Assembly (NCBI GenBank): GCA_018257865.1
Contig: JAEUBA010000263.1
Coordinates: forward strand, 1-14,896
Direction: 5' to 3'
Length of the DNA stretch: 14,896 bases
DNA from: Stereocaulon alpinum
Lineage: Eukaryota; Ascomycota; Lecanoromycetes; Lecanorales; Stereocaulaceae
The notes beneath the pieces are model-generated. The model searched no databases and had not been told where the DNA came from. It worked only from the letters and a program-made list of their open reading frames with translations. Both the position numbers and the translations under genes were made by a program. Each line of letters starts with the position of its first letter. Position 1 is the stretch's first letter. Positions 8,172 through 14,896 of this stretch are shown here, in pieces.

Positions 8172-9838
8172 TATAAAGGCTAGCGACGCCGGCTCTAAGC
8201 TAGCGCACTAAGGTATAAGAGACGTAAAGTTACTAGATTTAGGTATTAAGTAATAGATATAATTATATTACTTAGTAGTAGAGTAGTAGTAGAACTAATT
8301 TCTAAAGATCCCTAAAATACGGGGGAGTCCTAAGTAGTAATACTATTACTAAGCCCCTAAACCCTAATTAATATTATTACGTTAGCGTAGCTATAACGTG
8401 TATATACTTAAGGGTTAATAATATCCTCCCCTCTAAGCCCTAGTCCCTAGGTACTAAAGTATATAGAATAGACTACTTATTAAAAACCCTTTAAACCTAG
8501 TAGGAAACGCAAGGGAAAAGAGTTAACTTAGAGGCGACGTCGTTAAGGCGGCGCCTTATATATATAGAATATTATCTAACTATAGTAACGCCTAAATCTA
8601 TTATAATATAAAAAGAATATATATTAGGCGTAGTAGTAACGCGTAGTTATTAATAAATATAATTAATTACTAGCTATATTAGCGGGTAATAGCTACGTTA
8701 TCGTATTATTAGTTATTATTATTTTAAATAGCTTTAACGTATAGCGACGTTATAGCGACGACGACCTACGAGTATATAAATAATAACTTTCCCCCTAACT
8801 TTTCTTTCTTTATAACTCCTAATACGACTTATACGTTCCCTAATATTAGCGTACCTATATTATAATTAATATTACTAATATAATTAATAGTTCTTCTCGT
8901 TATAATAATATCTAAATATTCTCTTAAGATTATATATCGCTATCGCGTAATTAGTATATATTATTAGCTACTAATATATTACTTATAGGTATAACTTATA
9001 TATATACTTAATATTATACGTCGCTATCGCGTAACCGGCGTATATTATTAGCTACTAATACTTATAGACTATATTATTAATATACCTTTACCCTATAGGA
9101 CCTATTTTTGTACGGGGAATAATAATTATAATTAAGGCGATACTCCTCCCTATTAACGTTATAAGGATAGCTACTATAGACTTAATTATTATTATAAGGT
9201 ATATTATTCTAATAGCTCTACTACGTCGCCTCCTAATATATTTAAATCCTAAAGCTGTTTCGTCGGTCTATACGGCGATTAGTACGGCGTTATTTTACTA
9301 ACGGCTAGATACGATAAGTGCGGCGTAAGAGGAAGAAGATTAGGAAGCAGATAACTTAGTAGCGAAAAGTATAGGGTTAAATAGTAGCGATAAGTAGGGT
9401 AGCTCCTATAATAATTACTAATCTCTAATAGGAACTTACAGCGGTGAGATAGTAGGTTATAGAACTTAAGTAAACTATTACTAATTAGTAGTTTAAGTTA
9501 GGAACCCTCTAATAAATAATTACTAAGTATACTAAGGAGATAGAGAGTCTCTAGTAATATATTAAGCTCTTAGAGGAGTAATTATACTACTATATATTAG
9601 CGTAGAAACGGCGTTAGGATATTCGTTTATTTTTTCCTTCTTCTTTTCTTCTATTAATATTTAGTAGCGCACCTATATACGTCGTCTTACTAATATAAGA
9701 TAGATATTTAGCTAGTAATTAATTTAATCTCTTCTTTATTCTACTAAGGTATAAGTAAGTAAGTATAATAATTATAGAGGAGTACGCTTATAGTATAAGA
9801 CTATTTACTTATAAGGTTTATAATTATTATAACTTATA
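8172..9838 (-). repeat. 3' LTR of the gypsy element (length inferred)
   Basis: The low-coordinate end is certain to within a base or so: bases 8172-8263 match 14805-14896 at 89 of 92 positions. The other end is inferred. Reading the minus strand, pol stops with TGA, TAA follows, and then TATAAG begins at 9838. With RIP considered this could be TGTAAG, which pairs with the LTR's other end, CTTTATA (from CTTTACA), as the usual TG...CA inverted ends. That gives about 1.67 kb, long for a fungal LTR. Two other purine-rich minus-strand stretches, near 8421-8436 and 8788-8813, could mark a shorter LTR of about 250 or 620 bases. No gene is seen inside; it holds the 84-bp-spaced direct repeat. Promoter and poly(A) signals are not recognisable. 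Confidence 0.6.
8923..9060. repeat. 54-bp direct repeat, 84-bp spacing
   Basis: Bases 8923-8976 recur at 9007-9060. The last 40 bases (8937-8976 and 9021-9060) differ only by five transitions: ttagta in the first copy against ccggcg in the second, so the second copy kept CpGs the first lost. The upstream 14 bases match with one transversion and two transitions. If the long LTR model holds, this is a duplication in the U3/R part of the LTR. Confidence 0.8.
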
Positions 9839-9862
9839 TTATCACCGCCGCTTACTCGCCGC
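9839..9862 (-). promoter_or_regulatory. Candidate polypurine tract before the 3' LTR
   Basis: On the minus strand the bases just before the inferred LTR start are G/A-rich with a few pyrimidines (gcggcgagtaagcggcggtg, then ataa) and overlap the end of pol. A plus-strand primer is expected at this position in Ty3/gypsy elements. The tract is short and interrupted, so support comes from position more than composition. Confidence 0.35.
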
Positions 9863-9924
9863 TATTAATAGTATTTAAAGAACTAGAGACTATATATACT
9901 TACTAACCGTCTACTTATTAAAGG

Positions 9925-10075
9925 CTTAAGTTAAATTATAGGTATCCTTAAGCTCTTCGTCTAGTAACTACTAATTATATTCTTTACCCCAGCTAGTCTA
10001 TTTAACCTTATACTAGATATCTTACTTATCTTAAACCTTATCTATAATTTCTTTAACCTTCTATATCTTATTATT
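9925..10075 (-). other. Chromodomain at the pol C-terminus
   Basis: The minus-strand read has a Trp/Lys-Val-x-Glu-Ile-Ile-Asp-Lys start (about 10075-10045, Trp now a stop). A Tyr-Lys-Val-Lys-Trp block with Trp-Gly-Lys-Glu-Tyr-Asn follows (about 10020-9970). This is the core of retrotransposon chromodomains, which bind methylated histone H3 and steer integration to heterochromatin. The second Trp (9989-9991) is still TGG, one of few intact Trp codons. Confidence 0.85.
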
Positions 10076-10194
10076 ATTAATAAGTTTAGGGGCTTATATA
10101 AAGTTCGCCGACGTCTTATTACCGTCGCGAAGGTAGTATAGTTCTAATAATAAGATATAAAAAGTATTATAGATTCTATAAGTTTATAGTAGTA

Positions 10195-10260
10195 GAAAGC
10201 GGTAAGCCTACGCTCCTACTTTATTAGTAATCTTAAAAGGCCCTACGAATTTATAAGATA
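10195..10260 (-). other. GPF/Y module of integrase
   Basis: The minus-strand read gives Lys-Leu-Ser-Tyr-Lys-Phe-Val-Gly-Pro-Phe-Lys-Ile followed by a Gly and an Ala-Tyr-Arg stretch. This matches the GPF/Y domain between the integrase core and the chromodomain in many Ty3/gypsy elements. It is free of stops across the core motif. Confidence 0.85.
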
Positions 10261-10559
10261 ACTTTTTACTTAGGCGTTTTTACTTAAGATTCTTAGTTAA
10301 TAGTATTACTAAATCTCTAACCTTATAGCTTTAAAGCTTATAATTCTTATTATACTACTTAACTTAAGACTCTCTAGCGCGCTATAGGTATTCCGTAGCT
10401 TCGTCTCTTAATACTTATAGTAATCTAATTCTCTTATTTATAGTAGGTATCCTCCCCTTAAGGGACTCGTCCTTAAGCTCCTAACGAAGTTTAGGGTAAT
10501 ATCTATATATTAAGTAGAACAGCGTTATTCTAATAGAGGAATAAAGACTATTTATATAT

Positions 10560-11167
10560 ACGAATTCTACTATTAGTAGCTATGTCGCCTAAGTAGTCTG
10601 CTTATTATTAGTAAAGACCCGTAAGTAGTACTCTAGTACCTAATTCTAGTATTCCGTTTAACTATTAGTCTAAGGATAAAAGGCGGTACTTAGGCGGCGC
10701 TTAATCTTAGAGTAAAAATAAATAGCTGACTAGAAGGCGCTAGTAAATACTAAGCCTCTATCGCTAATAATACTATTAGATATATTATAATAGTATACTA
10801 CCTTAGTATAAAAAACATCCGCCAGCTTAGCGGCGTCGATTATAGTAGTAGTAGGTATATACCTTACTATCTTTATAAATCGATTAATAATTACTAGAAT
10901 AGTATTATAGACTATATTCTTATATTTACTTAAGGGTAGACCTATAATAAAGTCTATTAAGAGCTTCCTCTATAGCTTATTAGTAATAGAAAGCGAACTT
11001 AGTTCGCTATAGGGGCGATAGCGGGGAGCCTTAGTTCTTTAGTAGATATTATAAGTCTTAATATACTTATTAACCTACTTAGAACTCCTATACTAAAAGT
11101 ATTTGCGGGTAAGTAACTTATACGTCTTTTTAGCGCTAAAGTACCCTACTAAGAGATTATTATAGTA
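10560..11167 (-). other. Integrase: HHCC zinc motif and DD35E core
   Basis: The zinc-binding His and Cys codons all read Tyr now: His at about 11162-11167 and 11141-11143, Cys at 11051-11053 and 11042-11044, with the expected spacing. The catalytic triad survives: Asp at 10952-10954 (in Leu-Ile-Asp-Phe), Asp at 10760-10762 (in Ile-Ser-Asp-Arg-Gly) and Glu at 10652-10654 (in Thr-Glu). Thirty-five residues separate the second Asp and the Glu, as in retroviral-type integrases. None of the three catalytic codons follows a T, which explains why RIP spared them. Confidence 0.92.
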
Positions 11168-11579
11168 TTTACTAATAAGTTCTTCCCTTAAGACTTTATC
11201 TCTAGGGATATATAGGCGGTTATTATTTCTTAATAAACCTTTTAGGTCTAAAGCTTATACCTTACTTTAGAGATAGCGCTATAACGGCGTACCCTTATTT
11301 ATAGAAAAGGATTTCGTCTAATTATTAGTAGCCTATAAGTCTCGAATTAAAGTCTTAATTAAATATTAAGGATCCTTATAAGCTAACTTAATGATACCTC
11401 TTATATCCTTTTAGGGAATAATAACTTAAAGGCCTATAATTTAAAACGCTAGTAATATTACTATAATAATTTCTTTACCTTCCTTATCTTTACCCTAAAG
11501 TGCGAGTTTATTCTGTAATATTAGTAATAACTTAGTATTTAGCGGGGAACTTCCTTTATAATTAAAGTATTATAATAGC

Positions 11580-11940
11580 GGATCCGTAGGATTCGTTTTT
11601 CTAGTATAATAAGTAATTTCGAAATTAAAAGCAGTAAGCTTCAGCGCCTATCTAGCTTACTAGGAATTTAATTACTTCTACTTTATAAAGCTCTTAAGAT
11701 TATTATAATTAGTAAGAACCTTAATAGTAAACGGGCTACCTTCTAAGTAGTACTACTACTATTTTATTACCGCTACTATAGCGAGTAATTCTTAGTTATA
11801 AACCTTATAATTCTACTCCGTAGGAATTATCTTTTAGGACTAAAAGGTAATTAGGTACTAGTAGCTATTATTATCCAGCTGCGTAAGTACTACTATAATA
11901 GTAAAGTTAGAGGCGTTAGTTTCTATACGTAACTTTACTT
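11580..11940 (-). other. RNase H domain
   Basis: The read includes Glu-Thr-Asn-Ala-Ser at about 11909-11923, where the family has Asp-Ala-Ser, so catalytic Asp (11915-11917) is now Asn. Glu-Leu-Leu-Ala-Ile, with the second acidic residue, is intact. Thr-Asn-Tyr-Asn-Asn near 11702-11713 corresponds to the family's Thr-Asp-His-Asn, with Asp at 11708-11710 now Asn and His now Tyr. The domain follows the RT directly in the same frame. Confidence 0.9.
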
Positions 11941-12119
11941 CTAGGTTAAAGTAGCGGAGAAACAGCGTACTAAAAAAGATATCCTAAAGCTTTTAAAAAG
12001 TACCTTTAGTACTATTATTCTACTAAAGTTAACCTACCTTTTTCCCGTCTTTACTACCTTTAAGTAAGTCGGTTAGAGGCGCAGTAATAGTAGCGTAATT
12101 ATAAATAAACCGCTAGTAG

Positions 12120-12720
12120 AAATTTATAAAGCCTAAAAAGACTTATATATCTTAAAAGGTCTCTAGCCTAAGCTATTCCCTAATTATCGCTACGCGTTCC
12201 TAATCTATTACTACGCTATTAGTAGATATAATAAATCTAAGAAATTTAACCCGTTTAGTACTAAACTAATACTTCTTTAGGTTAGCGAAAAGCGAGAACT
12301 AATATAATTATTCTAGTACTTACTAAATATACCGCTAGTAGTCCGCTAGGTTCGCGCTATAAATTAAGATATTATTAAGATAGATAATATACGAAATATT
12401 AATAAGCCCTATAAGAGCCTTATTAATATACGCTTAAAACGTCGCTAGGGCGTTAGCGAGCCTAAAAGGTATAACTAAGTATTTAAAGTAGCTATAGCGG
12501 GTGCGGAACGTAGTCTTCTACTTATTACCTTCTTTAATTTAGATCCTATAATAGGTATCCTTTAAGTCTAACTTAATAAACTTTTTAGCTCTATATAGAT
12601 AGTCTAATATCTTAGTAATTAGAGGTAATAGGTATTAATTTTTAATAGTTACCGTATTTAACCCCTAATAATTAATATAAAGACGTAGCCTACTATTCTT
12701 CTTTAGTATAAAGAGGATAG
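12120..12720 (-). other. Reverse transcriptase domain, YLDD changed to YLNN
   Basis: Recognisable RT blocks in order: Leu-Arg-Leu-(Cys)-(Val)-Asp-Tyr-x-Gly-Leu-Asn at 12656-12688, Lys-Leu-Asp-Leu-Lys-Asp with the first catalytic Asp intact at 12566-12568, Phe-x-Leu-Ala-Asn-Ala near 12460, and the active-site tetrad at 12371-12382. The tetrad now reads Tyr-Leu-Asn-Asn; both Asp codons follow T and were changed. It is followed by the Ile-Leu-Ile-Tyr-Ser block and the connection region running into RNase H. The enzyme would be inactive even if the stops were read through. Confidence 0.93.
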
Positions 12721-13269
12721 GTACTCTAGCTAAAGAAACTAAATAGCGTATTTAGCCTTTTATAAGCGTATTATTAAGATAGCGCCGTAGCTCCGCTAGC
12801 TTAGATTAAGATAGGTTATAGAGAGGCCTATAAAGCAGCTCCTTACTATCCTTAATATTAATTATATAGTTACCTTCCTTTAATAAGGGTAAGGTTCTAG
12901 CTTTCTTATTTAAGAAGATATTAGAAAACTTTAGTAGTTCCTTTAGAATCTATTCTAGGCTTCCTCTATCTAAGTAATTAGTTACTATAGTAGCGTATAT
13001 AATTATATAAACTTTAGGCTCCTTCTTAAGGTAATAGCCGAAGATAGTAGGCTTATTAACCTAAAACTTTTTAGTATTAACCTTAAACCGCTACTACTCC
13101 GCTAAAGGATCGAGTAAAATCTTTATTTACTTTAACCTTAGTATACTAACTATAATATTAGGACCCTTAAGATTAATGGTATAGAAAAGTATACTATACT
13201 CCTTACTATAGCCCTAGCTATTAATAAGTATATACTTAAATTAATAGGTACTATAGACGTATATACTAA

Positions 13270-13400
13270 AGCTACTTAAAGCTTTTAGTAGCGGTAAGTT
13301 AGTAGTAGAAGGTAGTAGGTCCTATTAAACTATAAACTTCTAAGAGATTAAATTAAGCTATAATCTAGTATTTAGTAAAGTAGTAACCTACTATAGGCTA
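13270..13400 (-). other. Probable retropepsin-type protease region
   Basis: In the pol frame, between gag and RT, the read Leu-Leu-Asn-Thr-Arg at 13364-13378 corresponds to the Leu-Leu-Asp-Thr-Gly active-site motif of retroviral-type aspartic proteases, followed by Leu-Asn-Leu-Ile-Ser. Position and flanking hydrophobics fit. The Asp and Gly are both changed, so the call depends on context. Confidence 0.55.
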
Positions 13401-13491
13401 GTATTAAGTATTATCTAACCCTTAGTTAGGATAGAAGGACTTACCTCTACTTTTTAAGTTTCTTCCCCTACTTTTAAGGCGGTTACGGGGG

Positions 13492-14760
13492 CTAATTATT
13501 TTTTACTAATACTATACTAATACTAGTATAAGTTATAAGCTTATTATAATTAGGATAATTTAGGCTTATATAGCCTAGCTTCCTATAATAATAGTAGATA
13601 AGCTTAGTTACTAAATCTAAATTAGTCTTCTACTTTAGACTCCTTAAATAAGATTTATATTATACTAACTATAAGCTATTAACCCTTAGGCCTAGCCTAT
13701 TAGGTTTAGAAATCTATTATTCTAATAGGCGGCCCCCTTATAACTTAGAGGCCCTATAGTTAGATAATTTCCTATAAGTACTTAAGCCGCCGCCTCCGTA
13801 ACGCTCGCGCCTTATAGTATTCTCTTATATAATAGCTTAAGTAATAATATTATCCCTATTATTAAATATCTTACCTATACTTAAGATTTTATTCTTTAGC
13901 TCCGGTCTTAGCTTAGCTAGGAAGAGGTTAGCTTTAAGCTTTAGGGCTATAGGCGGTAGGTTAGCTTCTAACTCCTTTAAATAAGCCTTAAATATAGTAA
14001 CTTTCTAGTTAGAATATTACTTTACCTCCTTAAACCTTTTATAGGCGAGGAGACGGCGGTTAATAGGATCTATAACTAAATTATATAGGAATTACTTAAA
14101 GAATTCGAACGTTATATTATCCTATCTATAGTCCTTTAGGTAGGTATTCTACTAAGAATTCAGGTTATCTTCTAAGGTATCTATATAGTAGACTATCTTA
14201 AATAGTTTAGTAGTAAAGTACTCTAGACTCTTAAAAAACTTCTTCTCTAAGTTAGTAAACTAGCGTAGGTATTTACCCTCGCTAATTCTCTTATAAGGTT
14301 ATATATTTTTAGGCTGAAAGCTTTTTAGTACTAGGGGTCTTTAGAGTTTAATAAGTAGGTTTATAGACGCGCTAAAGGTAGGCGTTATAAGATATAAAGG
14401 AATCCTTTAGCTAGTAATATTAACTAATTATACTAATATAGCGGTAGTAGGATATTATTCCTCCTCTTAAACTATCCCTATAGGTATTCTAATAATACTC
14501 TACGACCTAAGGTATTAAATTATATTATTTTTAGCTTCTAATACTAATAATTCGCGTAGTTACTTTAGGCGGCGATTCGTCGCTTAGGCTTCTTATAAGC
14601 GTTACTTAAGATTAGCGTTATCTAAATTAGAGGTATTTAGCTAAAACTCTCTATTAGTCCTATAGCTCTCTATAGGATCGTTATTATTATTAATATTATT
14701 AGGTTCTTCGGCGTTAGTAACGGTTATAGTAGTATAACTACGCGTCTAACCTAATATTAT
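13492..14760 (-). pseudogene. gag: Gypsy gag relic
   Basis: Gag is the structural protein that packages the element's RNA. It reads in one minus-strand frame from two adjacent ATA codons at 14755-14760 (probably ATG before RIP), 44 bases inside the LTR, to about 13492, roughly 420 codons. It begins with an Asn/Thr-rich segment and a Glu/Arg/Lys coiled-coil-like part (about 14620-14550). The retrotransposon gag core follows at about 14270-13960, with Phe/Trp/Leu blocks such as Phe-Glu-Phe-Phe-Lys. A basic region and the CCHC knuckle come last. The frame is offset from pol so that pol is reached by a one-base backward step on the minus strand, which fits -1 frameshifting, but the slip site is not identified. 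The stop near 13492 is uncertain because TAG codons here may be mutated Gln. Confidence 0.85.
13555..13596 (-). other. CCHC zinc knuckle of gag, all ligands mutated
   Basis: The spacing C-x2-C-x4-H-x4-C is exact if TAC/TAT Tyr codons are read as former Cys/His: 13594-13596, 13585-13587, 13570-13572 and 13555-13557. Intervening residues (Arg-Lys-Leu-Gly; Ile-Ser-x-Asn) and a following Pro-Asn are typical of nucleic-acid-binding knuckles. RIP turned all four ligand codons into Tyr. Confidence 0.9.
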
Positions 14761-14804
14761 AGTAACTCTAGGTCTCTCCCTTAAAAAGGTAGAGAAATTA
14801 GAAC
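14761..14804 (-). promoter_or_regulatory. Leader between 5' LTR and gag; primer site not found
   Basis: Directly after the LTR end the minus strand reads gttctaatttctctacc. A tRNA primer site would normally begin TGG, or TAG after RIP, and no clear match to a tRNA 3' end is seen. Mutation may hide it, or the element may self-prime as Tf1-like elements do. No decision is possible from the sequence alone. Confidence 0.4.
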
Positions 14805-14896
14805 TATAAAGGCTAGCGACGCCGGCTCTAAGCTAGTATACTAAGGTATAAGAGACGTAAAGTTACTAGATTTAGGTATTAAGTAATAGATATAAT
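14805..14896 (-). repeat. 5' LTR, last 92 bases, cut by window edge
   Basis: Matches 8172-8263 at 89 of 92 bases. The three differences, T, A, T at 14837-14839 against C, G, C at 8204-8206, are all C-to-T or G-to-A. This is the 3' end of the upstream LTR in element orientation; the rest lies beyond the window. Confidence 0.93.

Larger units (their letters stand above)
9842..13491 (-). pseudogene. pol: Gypsy pol polyprotein relic
   Basis: This encodes the retrotransposon's enzymes, probable protease, reverse transcriptase, RNase H and integrase, with a GPF/Y module and chromodomain at the C-terminus. All recognised motifs lie in one minus-strand frame, from the protease near 13378 to a TGA at 9842-9844, so no indel has broken the frame over about 3.5 kb. 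Damage is almost all RIP type: Gln/Trp to stop, Cys and His to Tyr, Asp to Asn where the Asp codon follows T. The TGA probably is the ancestral stop, since TG is otherwise nearly absent and TA-type stops are unreliable. The 5' limit is set at the likely end of gag; pol lacks its own start and sits in a different frame from gag, consistent with expression by -1 frameshifting. The total of about 1,215 codons is normal for a chromovirus pol. Confidence 0.9.
8172..14896 (-). mobile_element. Ty3/gypsy chromovirus, RIP-inactivated, 5' LTR cut
   Basis: An LTR retrotransposon read from high to low coordinates. The order is partial 5' LTR, leader, gag, pol (probable protease, RT, RNase H, integrase, chromodomain), 3' LTR. 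Integrase after RNase H places it in the Metaviridae-type (Ty3/gypsy) order, and the C-terminal chromodomain makes it a chromovirus, a group that tends to insert into heterochromatin. Gag and pol are riddled with TAA/TAG, and reverse transcriptase and RNase H active-site Asp codons are changed, so it cannot move on its own. About 6.7 kb is in the window; the rest of the 5' LTR lies beyond 14896. The target-site duplication cannot be checked because one flank is missing. Confidence 0.92.

Noticed and set aside
8421..8450. Purine-rich minus-strand tract followed by tattattaaccc as the LTR start
   Set aside because: It would leave about 1.4 kb of unexplained sequence between the end of pol and the LTR. 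It is kept only as an alternative boundary.
9627..9655. Strong pyrimidine run (ttttttccttcttcttttcttct) as the polypurine tract on the minus strand
   Set aside because: The sequence right after it gives no good LTR start, whereas the bases beside the pol stop give TG...CA-like ends matching the other LTR end. It remains a fallback.
1..14896. CRISPR array, bacterial operon or phage origin for the window
   Set aside because: There are no regularly spaced repeats of CRISPR type and no bacterial start or ribosome-binding pattern. The RIP signature and fungal transposon families point to a eukaryotic, fungal source.

Overview
This window is decayed, transposon-derived DNA, most likely from a filamentous ascomycete (Pezizomycotina). 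The main sign is base use. CA and TG are almost absent on both strands (six in the first 840 bases), TA is greatly enriched and CG is still common. That is the pattern of repeat-induced point mutation (RIP), which turns CpA into TpA. In-frame Gln and Trp codons have become TAA/TAG, Met ATG has become ATA, and Cys/His codons have become Tyr. No intact gene was found. Every coding feature below is a relic read through RIP-type stops, and its ends are approximate.

Layout. Bases 600-2015 (minus strand) hold a long decayed reading frame that I do not recognise; 1-599 may continue it. Bases 2016-2758 look non-coding apart from a 31-bp tandem repeat. A weak unassigned plus-strand frame lies at 2759-3178. 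Bases 3361-6121 (plus) are a Plavaka-type DNA transposase relic (fungal CACTA-like DDE transposase), with one clear single-base frameshift. Bases 6602-8170 (plus) are a second relic with a possible SNF2-helicase-like stretch. It stops where an LTR begins and contains a short GC-rich patch (about 7861-7950) that largely escaped mutation.

Bases 8172-14896 are one Ty3/gypsy chromovirus on the minus strand. It runs from high to low coordinates: the last 92 bases of the 5' LTR (14805-14896, cut by the window edge), a 44-base leader, gag with a CCHC knuckle, pol (probable protease, RT, RNase H, integrase, GPF/Y module, chromodomain), and the 3' LTR (8172 to about 9838). Pol stays in one frame from protease to chromodomain and ends at a surviving TGA. 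Gag is in another frame, offset as in -1 frameshifting.

Taken together, this is an AT-rich repeat block where a chromodomain-bearing retrotransposon, probably targeted to heterochromatin, landed beside or inside an older relic. The notable signals are the near-saturation of RIP, a strand-asymmetric stretch next to an escaped patch, and two unassigned decayed reading frames. I did not find a clearly new functional system.
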